In this document: piece by piece, positions 8,433 through 16,727 of the stretch
Numbering within the stretch: position 1 is the first letter of the stretch
Layout: each line of letters starts with the position of its first letter
Source of the DNA: Thraustochytrium sp. TN22
Lineage: Eukaryota > Sar > Bigyra > Thraustochytrida > Thraustochytriidae
NCBI GenBank assembly: GCA_013306675.1
Contig: JABLUY010000290.1
Span: forward strand, 2,501 to 41,961
DNA length: 39,461 nucleotides
Reading direction: 5' to 3'
Position numbers and translations under genes: made by a program
The notes under the pieces: model-generated
What the model was told of the DNA's origin: nothing
The model's database searches: none
Seen by the model: the letters and a program-made list of their open reading frames with translations, nothing else

Positions 8433-9710
8433 CTAGTTCGTGGCCGCATCGACACGGTCGAGCTCGGTGGCGACGTCGAGGAGCAGGGCGGCGAGCTCAG
8501 CAATGGAGACACGGCCGTCGGCATCGCGGTCGACGCGAGCAAAGGTGGCATCGAGATCGTCCTCGGAAAGAGGGAGGCCAAGGCCCCAGACAAGGCGCTG
8601 GATCTCGCGGCGGCCGAGGAAGCCGCTGGCGTCGGTGTCGGCAGCCTGAAAGGCGGCGCCCAGCGCCTGCAGAATGTTGTCGCGCGTCGCCTTGATGAGC
8701 TCGACAAGAAGGCGCAGAAGCTCGGCCAGGCTAAGCGCGCGAGAGCCGTCGAGGTCGGCCGAGGCGCAGAGCGCCGCGAGCTGGGACGCGCTGACGTCCG
8801 GGTGTCCCAGCGCCGCCAACACGCGCAGCAGGTCGTCCGGTTGCACCTCCTCGGTGTTGCCAGGCGCAACGGCGGCCAGCGCGCTGCCCAGGTTGGCGAG
8901 CATGCGGTGGAAGAGCGCCTCGCTTGTGCAGAGCGGGTCGGCGCCGCCGAGCGAGGCGAGCGTGAGGCCAGCCATGATGGCGAGCGAGGGCCCGACGGGC
9001 TCGACACCCTCGGTGTACGAGGCCAGAGCGTCGGCGGCCGCGCCGCCGCGCACGTGCGCCGGCTCGCCCGCGAACACGAAGTCGTCCATCTGGTCGCACG
9101 TGCAGATCTCCACGTAATAGCCGTCCGGGTCCGCGACGAAGAGCTGCACCAGGAGGTACCCAGCCTCCGGGATGAGCTTCTTTTGGTATGGCACGCCGAG
9201 GTCGTCCAGGCGCTGCTGCACGCGGCCAATGTCGTATGCCTCGAACGAAATGTGGTTCACGTTGCCAACGCCTGCGCCCTCCATGCGCAGGTCCACGTGC
9301 GCGCCCTCGATCAGGTGCAGCTGAATGTTGCCCATCCAAAGCCAGAACCCTGGCATGGGGAAGTTTGGTCTGTTGAGCACGCGGCAGCCCAAGACATCCA
9401 CGTAGAATTGCTTGCTGCGCTCTGCGTCGCTCACCACGCGGCTGTAGTGGTTCACTTTGCGCAGGAACTCGTTCAGGCCCTCGCCTTGGTGCTGCTGCTG
9501 CTGCTGCTGCTGCTGCGTCGACATTGGCTCGCGTCCCTCCAGCTCGGCCACGCGCGCGCGAAGGGCATCGTTCTCGCGCTGCAGCGCCACCAGGGCCTCC
9601 TCCGGCGTCCCAATGGGCGCCTCGGCGCTCGCCATGGCGCTCGTCGCCACCGTCACGACGCGGTGGCCTTCGGCCGTCGCCTCACGGCTGCTTGCCGCGC
9701 CGCCGCTCAT
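8433..9710 (-). CDS. VOC (glyoxalase/dioxygenase-fold) domain fused to EF-hands
   Basis: 425 residues, ATG at 9710. Order: a Ser/Ala-rich start; a short leucine-zipper-like coil at 37-60 (LVALQRENDALRARVAELEG); Gln8 at 66-73; a VOC domain at about 83-205; a linker; then calcium-binding repeats. Candidate VOC metal ligands are H88 (VNHYSRVV), H132 (QLHLIE), H153 (VNHISFEA) and E201 (YYVEICTC), the positions where glyoxalase I and extradiol dioxygenase relatives hold their metal. Two canonical EF loops follow: DTDASGFLGRRE (358-369) and DRDADGRVSIAE (394-405). A degenerate one lies near 317-330. The VOC part probably acts on a small molecule; the EF-hands suggest calcium control. The ATG at residue 26 is a possible alternative start. 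The reaction is unknown. The neighbouring membrane-protein gene is divergent. Confidence 0.85.
   Translation of the reverse strand: MSGGAASSREATAEGHRVVTVATSAMASAEAPIGTPEEALVALQRENDALRARVAELEGREPMSTQQQQQQQQHQGEGLNEFLRKVNHYSRVVSDAERSKQFYVDVLGCRVLNRPNFPMPGFWLWMGNIQLHLIEGAHVDLRMEGAGVGNVNHISFEAYDIGRVQQRLDDLGVPYQKKLIPEAGYLLVQLFVADPDGYYVEICTCDQMDDFVFAGEPAHVRGGAAADALASYTEGVEPVGPSLAIMAGLTLASLGGADPLCTSEALFHRMLANLGSALAAVAPGNTEEVQPDDLLRVLAALGHPDVSASQLAALCASADLDGSRALSLAELLRLLVELIKATRDNILQALGAAFQAADTDASGFLGRREIQRLVWGLGLPLSEDDLDATFARVDRDADGRVSIAELAALLLDVATELDRVDAATN
9492..9515. repeat. (CTG)8 coding repeat (Gln8)
   Basis: Eight exact CTG units on the plus strand encode Gln8 between the coiled coil and the VOC domain of the minus-strand gene. 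Confidence 0.9.
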
Positions 9711-10357
9711 CGTGCCCGTCGCCGTGGCCGCTCCTCCACCGCAGCCGCAAGCCGCGCTCCGGAGCGCCGGGCTGCTTTGGTTTGGCCTTTGCCAACGTCT
9801 TTCCGAGCCATGTCGTCACTGCCGACCGACCAAGCACTGTCACCGTGACTCAGGCTCTGCCCGGCGTGCCGGCCCGGCCCGGTGGCCCACTGCAACCTGC
9901 TTGTGAGTTAGTTCCCTGTCAGCCCCAGGCGGCCCAGTGGCACTAGTTTAGCAGGCTCAGACTCGCCGATCGCAGCGGTGGAGCACATGATGTGGCTCAC
10001 CACGGTCAGTCAGCGGCGAGCTGGTGCCAAGGAAAGCCTGCGTCGCGGCTCACTGCTCGCCGCTCACGCCGCCCAAAGTCTCCTCCGCAGCAGCGAGCAG
10101 ACCTTGAGCAGCCAGACTTGGAGCTGTTCCTGCCGAGTGGCCGGCCCGTCCTGCGCGCGCGGCTTCAACTTGAAGTTCAACTTGAAGTGGGTCTCTTCGT
10201 TTGCCTGGCAGGTGACACCAGTGGTCTTCAAGTTGCCGCGCCCATCCATGGCACGTGCGCGGCGCGGCGGGCGACCACAACTTGAAAGGCCCAAAGAGGG
10301 AGTCCAGGCTGCCGGCGCGCGCGCGGCGCCAGCGCGGCGGCGGGCGGCGGCGGCGCG
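9711..10357. promoter_or_regulatory. Divergent promoter region with CAACTTGAAG cluster
   Basis: 647 bp between the VOC-EF gene (-) and the membrane-protein gene (+). The right part carries the word CAACTTGAA four times: 10166-10174, 10178-10186, inverted within 10226-10235, and 10277-10285. Three of the copies extend to the full 10-mer CAACTTGAAG. These AT-rich words stand out in GC-rich DNA. A regulatory role is inferred only from clustering and position. Confidence 0.4.
10164..10187. repeat. 12-bp direct repeat TTCAACTTGAAG, two copies
   Basis: Two adjacent exact 12-bp copies at 10164-10175 and 10176-10187. The core recurs inverted at 10226-10235 and direct at 10277-10285. Confidence 0.9.
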
Positions 10358-11422
10358 ATGGCGGAGGCGGGCGGGGCGCATCGGCGCGACGAGAGCCTGG
10401 ACTGGCGGCAGCGCGAGGGCCTGGAGCAGCTGGCGCGGCGCCTGGCCGGGATGGCGCGGCAGCCGGGCGGCCGGCACGCGCCGCGAGACGGCGACGAGGG
10501 CGACCAGGAGCTGCACGAGCAGCAGCAGCAGCAGCAACGACCGCAGACGGCCGCAGGCGACCTGGAGAGCGGCGGCGGCCGTCGGACGGCCGTCGCCACC
10601 AAGCGGCACGCCTCGTCCGAGGAGCCGGCAGGCGTGGACGCCACGGGCGCCAGGAGCGGCCTGGTGGCCGGGGACTTTATGTACTCGAACGCGATGATGT
10701 TCGTCAAGGGGCTCGTGTGCTGGACGCTCGTCATCTTCGCCTGGTGCGGCATCTGGATCTCGCTCGAGAGCGACGCCAGCGCCAGTAGCACCGGCGGGCC
10801 CAACGCCGTCCTGCGCGTGTACCAGCAGGTCGGCTTCGGGTTGTCCGTGCTGCTGCTGCTGCCGAGCCTCTTCGAGATGGGCTTCACCTGGCTGATTCTC
10901 ATTGGCGACAACGAGGAGCCCACCGTCTCTCTCATCCGCAAGATCGCCAACTACAGTCTGCCGGAGTTCGCGCTGCGCGGCACGGTCCTGGCCTTTGTCG
11001 CCGTGCTGCTCAGCTTCCCCTGGCTCGTGCTCATGGTCGTCTTTGGCATGCCGCGCCGCCTCTGCCGGCGGAGCCGTCGTGGCGACCCGGACGAGGAGCG
11101 CTGGTGGTCCGCGTTTTACCGCCTCTTTGGCCTCCTCCCGGACGCGCTGCTGACCTGGTCACTCTTCCCGCTGTCCTACTTCGTCATTACCGACAGCTCG
11201 CCCAGCGCCTCAGCCACGAGCGTCATCACCAACGTGGTTGCTGTCCAGATCTTCGCCACGCTCGACGACCTCATTGTGCAGATGCTCCTCTCGCCGCAGG
11301 AGGGCCTCGATTCGCTCTTTCGCCTCTACGCCAGCGGCCATGCTCGTCGCCAGGCGTCCTTTGCCTCTTCTTCGGCTGCCACGGACCCGTCTGGGACCTC
11401 CTTTTCCGCTGCGCGCAGCTAA
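10358..11422 (+). CDS. Multi-pass membrane protein, family not recognised
   Basis: 354 residues, ATG at 10358. A hydrophilic N-terminus of about 105 residues, with Gln6 at 55-60 and many Arg/Glu, precedes four or five hydrophobic segments at about 113-135, 155-182, 203-230, 258-278 and 288-309. A basic loop (PRRLCRRSRR, 232-241) between spans 3 and 4 would be cytosolic by the positive-inside rule. The last segment is less hydrophobic and contains TLDDLI. The C-terminus is a short Ser/Ala-rich tail. I do not recognise a catalytic or transporter motif, so no function is assigned. The gene is divergent from the VOC-EF gene. Confidence 0.75.
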   Translation: MAEAGGAHRRDESLDWRQREGLEQLARRLAGMARQPGGRHAPRDGDEGDQELHEQQQQQQRPQTAAGDLESGGGRRTAVATKRHASSEEPAGVDATGARSGLVAGDFMYSNAMMFVKGLVCWTLVIFAWCGIWISLESDASASSTGGPNAVLRVYQQVGFGLSVLLLLPSLFEMGFTWLILIGDNEEPTVSLIRKIANYSLPEFALRGTVLAFVAVLLSFPWLVLMVVFGMPRRLCRRSRRGDPDEERWWSAFYRLFGLLPDALLTWSLFPLSYFVITDSSPSASATSVITNVVAVQIFATLDDLIVQMLLSPQEGLDSLFRLYASGHARRQASFASSSAATDPSGTSFSAARS

Positions 11423-12210
11423 TTCGAGCCCGTGGCCAGCTTCGTACATACTTAGATTTCTGACTCGCCTCCCAGTTCCGAGTCAAGGCTGGCTGGCCGG
11501 CGGCGACACAGCTGCGGCCCATGAACATGATGATGTTGACTGCGCGTGACGATGAGTGCGTGGCGCTGTGCACTGCCACCGGCGCGGGCCCTCGGCGATG
11601 GCACTGTCGCGGGCGCTAGGCGCCAGCACCACCAGGCCTCGTTTCTTTGCATTGAGTCTCTCCGAGTCGGTGTCGACGGGCGATTCATAATGATGTTGAC
11701 TGTGCGTATCAATCTCGCTGCTTTGTTTGTTGCGACTCCGACTGCGTCGAATCCTGCAAGATCTGCGCCGTACCAACTCTGGAAGAAAATCTCCGGCAGG
11801 ACAGCCGTCTCTCGTTGCTCCTACAGGCTTGGTATCTCCATCTCCGTGTTGAGCAGCAGCTGCATGAGCGTTTAGAAAGCCCGAGCTGGCCGACATCACT
11901 CGTCGCTCTCCTACAAGCAAGACATGTTTCTCCGACTCTCCGAGTCGGCGCCGACGACGGCCTTGTAGCCTGAGGTCGAAAAAATCAAACTCACAACGAC
12001 GGCCCAGGCCGCTCCGCTCGCGGCAGGGCTCGGCGGCGCGGCGCGGCGCGGCGCGGCGCGGCGCGGCAGGCGCGGACCCGCAGGCCCGCGGGCTGAGGCG
12101 GCGACGGCAGAGGCCTCGATCGTCGCCCAAAGCGGCGGCGGCGGCGGCGACGGCGGCGGCGGCGACAGCCGCGCGACCAAGCAGCGGCGGCGGCGGCGCG
12201 GCCGCCGTGC
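11423..12210. other. Intergenic between membrane-protein gene and TAF8
   Basis: No gene is seen. Two short words recur: a TGATGTTGACTG-type word near 11530 and 11690, and CTCTCCGAGTCGG near 11660 and 11936. A small perfect hairpin (CCGACTC, loop TCC, GAGTCGG) lies near 11933-11949. The 3' part is a GC-rich TAF8 leader with (GGCGC)n and CGG tracts. Confidence 0.5.
12035..12067. repeat. (GGCGC)n pentamer repeat
   Basis: Six exact units and a partial one in the upstream region of TAF8. CGG-rich tracts follow at 12132-12204. Confidence 0.85.
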
Positions 12211-13275
12211 ATGCCGACGATGAGCGACCAATTTGCGCATCAAGTGCTGCAGATCGCGGTGGCGCAGATCTGCAGGTCGAAGGAGTTTGGCGATTTCGAC
12301 ACCATGGCCGAGGGCCACGCCTTCGACACGCTGGTGGACGTCATCGGCAAGTACATTGAAAAGATTGGGCGCCTGTGCAGAACGTACGCGGAGCACGACG
12401 GTCGCACGGAGAGCAACCTGTTGGACCTGCTGCAGGCGTTTGACCGCCTGGAGCCGAACCGCGTGGACTGGCGCGACTTGGAGCGCATGTGCCGCGAGGT
12501 GCCGTGGCAAGTGCCGTACACGACGGGCATCCCTACGTTTCCCGTGGACAAGCGGCCGCGCCGCGCGCAGCAGTACGGCGAGAAGCGCAAGGCCGCGCCA
12601 CCGTCGAGCACGGCGGCCGAGCTGCTGGCCACGGCCAAGCGGCAAAAGGTGGCCGATGGCGACAGCAGCGCCGCCGCCTCCGCCGCACCGTCGGCCGCGG
12701 GCGCCGCCGCTGCGGGGGGTAGCAACAGCAGCAGCACTCCTGCCGCCCCGGCGCCTGCGGCCAACGGCACGGACAAGCCGGCGGGCGACGCCGCCAAGGC
12801 TCCGGCCTCGGGCGACGCCAGCAAAACGGACCAGGCCGCGTCCTCGTCCTCTTCCGCGCCCGCGCCTTCGCCGACGCCGGCACCTCGCCCCGAGGACGTC
12901 ATGGAGCACCCGGCCTACGTGCCGGCGCACTTCCCGAGCTTTCCTGAGCGCTATACGTACTCGTACACGTACGTGGACGCCGCAGCGCGCGAGACCGACC
13001 CCAAGGCCATTCTTGACCGCAGCCTCGATGACAAGCGCCGCGTGCAGGAGGCCCTCGTCAGGATATCCCAGGGCGCCGGGACAGCCCCCAAGCCCGCCCC
13101 TGCCTTTGGTGAGCCCGCCGACGACCAGCGCCCTTCGGCCTCCGCCACCACCACCTCCTCCTCCTCCTCCTCCTCCACCTCCTCGTCGGCTGGCCCATCC
13201 TCCGCTGCCACTGCCAAGCAGCACGAGGCCGAGCCCTCGACGCTGCCTTCCCTGCCCAGCGCCTTTACCACATAA
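12211..13275 (+). CDS. TAF8: TFIID subunit 8 (TAF8-like histone-fold protein)
   Basis: 354 residues; ATG at 12211, with a second in-frame ATG at 12220. Residues 6-90 form a bromodomain-associated histone fold: QVLQIAVAQICRSKEFG, TMAEGHAFDTLVDVIGKYIE, TYAEHDGRTESNLLDLLQAF. This is the TAF8/TAF3-type pattern. A long low-complexity Ala/Ser/Pro linker (150-228) leads to the TAF8 C-terminal motif at about 232-255 (EHPAYVPAHFPSFPERYTY, then SYTYV), equivalent to the metazoan PxHFPPFPdxHTY. In TFIID, TAF8 pairs with TAF10 through the histone fold and helps load TAF2. A basic stretch near 114-127 (KRPRR ... KRK) could act in nuclear import. Both diagnostic parts in the right order make this call firm. 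Confidence 0.9.
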   Translation: MPTMSDQFAHQVLQIAVAQICRSKEFGDFDTMAEGHAFDTLVDVIGKYIEKIGRLCRTYAEHDGRTESNLLDLLQAFDRLEPNRVDWRDLERMCREVPWQVPYTTGIPTFPVDKRPRRAQQYGEKRKAAPPSSTAAELLATAKRQKVADGDSSAAASAAPSAAGAAAAGGSNSSSTPAAPAPAANGTDKPAGDAAKAPASGDASKTDQAASSSSSAPAPSPTPAPRPEDVMEHPAYVPAHFPSFPERYTYSYTYVDAAARETDPKAILDRSLDDKRRVQEALVRISQGAGTAPKPAPAFGEPADDQRPSASATTTSSSSSSSTSSSAGPSSAATAKQHEAEPSTLPSLPSAFTT

Positions 13276-13289
13276 TTTATGGCGAAAGA

Positions 13290-13321
13290 GAGCGAGCGAG
13301 CGAGAGAGAGAGAGAGAGAGA
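13290..13321. repeat. (GCGA)n(GA)n tract
   Basis: GCGA units pass into a long GA dinucleotide run, just 3' of the TAF8 stop. Confidence 0.85.
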
Positions 13322-13367
13322 ACGAACGTGTAGGGTAGGTAGTAGAACCAGTGTGCGCATCACGCAC

Positions 13368-13405
13368 CGATGGCGAGCGCACCAGCCGATGGCGAGCGCA
13401 CCAGC
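13368..13405. repeat. 19-bp tandem repeat, two copies
   Basis: CGATGGCGAGCGCACCAGC at 13368-13386 is repeated exactly at 13387-13405. Confidence 0.9.
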
Positions 13406-13592
13406 CATGTGCTGGTCGATTCTTGTTCGCTCTTTTACGTGCAGCAAACCAACCAGCTGGCTACCAGCAGGCTGGAGCCACCCGGCTTAGCTGGCTAGGC
13501 GTCGCGGGCCGCCGCATACGAACCGGTCCCCGGCGGGCCGGCGGCTGCTGGCCCTGCTTGTTTGTTTGCTTCCAGCGCGGGTGTCTCTGCAC

Positions 13593-13623
13593 AGCAGCCC
13601 AAGCAGCCCAAGCAGCCCAAGCC
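13593..13623. repeat. 9-bp tandem repeat (AGCAGCCCA)3
   Basis: Three exact units and a partial fourth. Confidence 0.9.
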
Positions 13624-14040
13624 TAAAAAGTAAGAGTAAAGCAGCACCTGAACCAGGCCCTCGCCTGGCTCGCCAGGCGCGAGCCAGGCTTGCCTGCCTT
13701 CCTTCCTGCTTGTGATCCGATCCACACATCATGGTGTGCCGTGGCCAGCGGTGCAGGCAGCAGCCCGGCCGAACTACCACTCACAGTCAGTAACATTAGG
13801 CCCTACTAGTACTTGCCTACAGACTCGGACAGAGTCACCAAGACCAAGACTGAGCTGCGTCGCGTCGTACGCGACTCGCTGGCCGCCGCCGTGCCAGCCA
13901 GCACTGTGCACTGCAGTGCAGGCCGCCGCGCCTGGAGCGGCCAGCGGCGCTGGTTCGCTGGCCGGCTGGCTGGCCACCAGCGGGCCGCGGCTGCGCGGGT
14001 CGGCGCGGTGGCTCGATTGGGTTCTGCACGACCGGGAAGT

Positions 14041-14065
14041 AAAGCAAAGCAAAGCAAAGTAAAGT
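14041..14065. repeat. (AAAGC)n/(AAAGT) pentamer repeat
   Basis: Three AAAGC units followed by two AAAGT variants; non-coding. Confidence 0.85.
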
Positions 14066-14464
14066 CCCCCGGCCCTTCCGCACGTCACGTTGCCCTTTGC
14101 TCTGACAGGCGGCTGTGGCCGTATGGCGTGCGCCGCACGCTCTCTGAGCTCCGCAGCCTGGCCTCCCGGACCGCCCGCCCACGGCGCTCTCAGGCTGGCT
14201 GGCCAGCCCGCTGAGATCATAGCGTTTGCTCGCCGACGTGGCTCGGCTCGTCTCGTCCGAGTCCTGCCTGATCGACACCCTCTCCGAAGGCTCCGAAGCG
14301 TAGCCCTGGAGCGCCGCCGCACGCGGCCGCCGCCGTTCTTCCAGCGGCGCCCGCGCCCGTGCTCCGAGCGGCGCCGCGCCTCCGCCGCTCCGCCGCCGCG
14401 CGGCTCTCGCCCAGCGCGGCCAGCGCGCGCGCCTCGAGTCGTGCGTAGCCCTGCGCCGCGCCTG

Positions 14465-14487
14465 CCTCGCCTCGCCTCGCCTCGCCG
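14465..14487. repeat. (CTCGC)n pentamer repeat
   Basis: About four tandem CTCGC units in GC-rich non-coding DNA. Confidence 0.8.
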
Positions 14488-15065
14488 CGCGCAGGCTCAG
14501 GCTGCCGCCGCAGGGCCAGCCCGCGCGCCGGGAAGCCAGCGCCGCTGGTCGCGCGCCGCCGGCCGCCTCCCGCCCGCGCCGCGACGCGCGCCCGCCCGCG
14601 CCGCTGCGCGGCTGGCGGCGCGGGCTCGCCTCGCGCGGGGTTCTCCTCTCTGGTTGCAGACCTGCATGCCTTGGCGCATCCCGCTCTCCGAGACGCTCTC
14701 CAAGTCGCTCTCCGAGACGCTCTCGCGGCGCCTCGGCGCGGCGGCGCGCGACCGGGCGGCCGCTGCGCGCCGCTGCGCGCGCAGCCGCGCGCCGGCGGCC
14801 CGCGGACCCAGCCCGAGCCGCGCGCCCGGGCAGGCAGGCAGGCAGGCGCGTCTTGGAGAGCGGCTGGGCGCGGCGCGTGCGTGCAGAACCACGCTGCCTG
14901 GCACGGGCAGGCGGTGGACGCCGGCCTGCAGAACCCTTTCAGTTTCGGCGGCAGGGCAACGCAACCCGAGAGCGGGCGCGCGGGCGGCGGAGAGCGGGCG
15001 GCGCGCGGCGACGACAGGCCCCGCCGGCGGGCCGGCGCGCCGCGGCCAGACCCGAATCGAGCATC

Positions 15066-15099
15066 GAGCCGAGCCGAGTCGAGCCGAGCCGAGTCGAGC
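15066..15099. repeat. (GAGCC/GAGTC)n pentamer repeat
   Basis: Seven pentamers alternating GAGCC and GAGTC, ending 12 bp before the HIT-gene ATG, probably in its leader. Confidence 0.85.
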
Positions 15100-15111
15100 G
15101 CGAGGAGGGGC

Positions 15112-16113
15112 ATGGCGCCGCAGATGATGGGAGGCACGGCAGGGCTCTCGCTCGAACACAAGGCCGCGCTGGCGGCGAGGGAGATCAAGGGACCCGCGGC
15201 GAACGAGGACGCCATCTCGCGCCAGGAGGGCGAGGAGATGGAGGAGAAGGACCACGCGCTGCAGGAAGAGGCGACGGCGGCAGCGGCCGCGGCGGCCGCG
15301 GCGGCCGCGGCGGCCGCGGCCGCGGTCCCGCGGCGAAGCAGCGCCCAGGCCGACCACGCGTCGCTGCCGCAGTACTACATGCTGAACGCGAACCTGCAGG
15401 AGAAGGAGCCCTCGGTGCTGGCGCAGCGCGAGAGCGCCGAGTGCGCCACCGGCAAGTACGAGACGGCAGAGGGCCTCGTGTACGAGGCGGCGCTGAACGA
15501 AAAGTCCGTGCTCATGGGCAAGCGCGTCTTCGCCAAGATCGGCGCCAAGCAGGAGCTCCCGGCGCGCCCCTTCGGCAGCAGCCGCCGCGGCTACTACATT
15601 GACGCCGACGAGGTCGTCGGCCTGCGCGGCATCGCCGGCCACGACCTGGCCGTCGTCTGGCACATGCTGCTCATCCCCACCATGAGCGCGCAGCGCGCCC
15701 ACGCCGCGCCGCCGCCTGGCGAAGAGGAGCCCGTCGTCACGCTGCGCTGGATTTTCGACCTGCGCCAGCACGACGTCCCACTCCTGCGCAAGATGCGCGC
15801 CTACGGCGAGGCCTTTGTGCGCGCCAACCGCACCTACTTCCAGAACATGTGGGCCGGCAAGGACCTCAAGGGTCACGACATTGACTACTGGCTGCGCCCG
15901 GAGAACATCCAGTTCGGCTTCCACATCCGCCCTAGCGTCGGCTACATGCACTGCCACATGCTCGTCGGCCCCGTCACCGAGTACGGCTTCGCGCCGCGCC
16001 ACTACGACAACTGGGTCACCCTCGACCACCTCGTTCGCATCCTCGAGCAAGGCCAAACGCTCACGGCCCTGCCGCCCTCCCCCTCGGCCGACCACTCCGC
16101 CTACTCCACCTAG
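15112..16113 (+). CDS. HIT-superfamily protein (aprataxin/DcpS-like fold)
   Basis: 333 residues from ATG at 15112, the first ATG giving protein-like sequence. The N-terminus is charged with an Ala16 run (56-71). From about 125 the HIT fold is readable: a strand HDLAVVWHMLLIPTMSAQ (177-194) as in 'HLLVIPK', a helix HDVPLLRKMRAYGEAFVRA (220-238), and QFGFHIRPSVGYMHCHMLVG (267-286). The catalytic H-phi-H-phi-H-phi-phi motif appears as Y278-M-H280-C-H282-M-L: the nucleophilic middle His and the third His remain, while the first is Tyr. The GFH-x-P-S-V lead-in is typical of aprataxin and HINT relatives, which hydrolyse or transfer nucleotides (AMP-lysine, 5'-adenylated DNA, cap analogues). Two extra residues before IPT and a long N-terminus set it apart. 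The substrate is unknown. Confidence 0.75.
   Translation: MAPQMMGGTAGLSLEHKAALAAREIKGPAANEDAISRQEGEEMEEKDHALQEEATAAAAAAAAAAAAAAAAVPRRSSAQADHASLPQYYMLNANLQEKEPSVLAQRESAECATGKYETAEGLVYEAALNEKSVLMGKRVFAKIGAKQELPARPFGSSRRGYYIDADEVVGLRGIAGHDLAVVWHMLLIPTMSAQRAHAAPPPGEEEPVVTLRWIFDLRQHDVPLLRKMRAYGEAFVRANRTYFQNMWAGKDLKGHDIDYWLRPENIQFGFHIRPSVGYMHCHMLVGPVTEYGFAPRHYDNWVTLDHLVRILEQGQTLTALPPSPSADHSAYST
15283..15325. repeat. (GCGGCCGCG)4 coding repeat (polyAla)
   Basis: Four exact 9-mers encode most of an Ala16 tract in the HIT-family protein. Each contains GCGGCCGC, so four such octamers stand 9 bp apart (15283, 15292, 15301, 15310). Confidence 0.9.
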
Positions 16114-16727
16114 GCGCTCGCTCTCTCTCTCACTCTCTCTCTGTATCTCTCACTGTCACCCGAGGGGGGGGGGCGCAGCTGGCCAGCCTGCAGTGGGAGC
16201 CAGAATGTGCGCTAGCTCGCTGGCCAGGTCCGGCGCGCTAGCTAGTCCTCTTCTCTTCTCTCTGTGTCCATTGTACTCTCCGATCATGCGCCCGACGCGC
16301 CGGCCACCTCTTTGGCTGGCTGCCTCAGGAGGGCCCGCATCAGACATCTCACAGTATTGATCCGAAACAAAAATCACACATTTGTAATCATCCATTTTGC
16401 ACCACCATTATGCGTCATTCTGGCTGCTACGAAGATAACCTCGACCAGTCCGGGCTCGGGCAGCCCGAGTCGCCGATCGCTTCGTTCTTACTCTTATTAC
16501 TGTTAGTACCGGGGAGACCATCGTAGCGGGGCCAGGGGGGGCGCACATGCGCGAGGACAGAGTCCCCGCTCCCCAACCGACACCCGGACAGCACTCTTTT
16601 ACTATGCTACGCTGAGACAATCAGCAGCGAGCGGCTTGGCCTGCCTGGCCTGCCTTACCAGCCTGCCTGCCTGCCTGCCTGCCTGCCTGCCGCAGACTGC
16701 AAGTTGCGAGCACGAGCGCGCGCCGCA
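16114..16727. other. Intergenic between HIT gene and EF-hand giant
   Basis: No gene is seen. A CT-rich tract (16119-16142) and a G10 run (16165-16174) lie just after the HIT stop. A small hairpin (CGGGCT, loop, AGCCCG) lies near 16451-16467. A (GCCT)n run at 16661-16691 immediately precedes the next gene. Confidence 0.5.
16661..16691. repeat. (GCCT)n tetramer repeat
   Basis: Seven and three-quarter tandem GCCT units ending 36 bp before the ATG of the EF-hand giant. Confidence 0.9.

Larger units (their letters stand above)
13276..15111. other. Long intergenic region rich in short tandem repeats
   Basis: 1.8 kb with no gene I can support. It holds a (GA)n tract (13290-13321), a 19-bp tandem pair (13368-13405), a 9-bp tandem (13593-13623), (AAAGC)n (14041-14065), (CTCGC)n (14465-14487), (GGCA)n (14829-14847) and (GAGCC/GAGTC)n (15066-15099). 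From about 14300 on, the GC-rich DNA is open in several frames at once, but the translations are Arg/Ala/Pro-rich and look like chance. It probably carries the leader and promoter of the HIT gene. Confidence 0.5.

Noticed and set aside
11911-13224. 437-codon open frame on the minus strand over TAF8
   Set aside because: Composed of Gly/Arg runs from CGG repeats, opposite a gene with two diagnostic TAF8 motifs.
14668-15111. Upstream extension of the HIT protein
   Set aside because: It passes through GAGCC repeats and gives Arg/Ala/Gln sequence in all frames; no splice pattern supports a coding exon.
13276-15111. A hidden spliced gene in the long intergenic region
   Set aside because: No stretch gave a recognisable domain with plausible donor and acceptor sites.
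14497-16095. 532-codon open frame on the minus strand over the HIT gene
   Set aside because: Antisense bias only; the plus strand has the HIT motif and a proper ATG.
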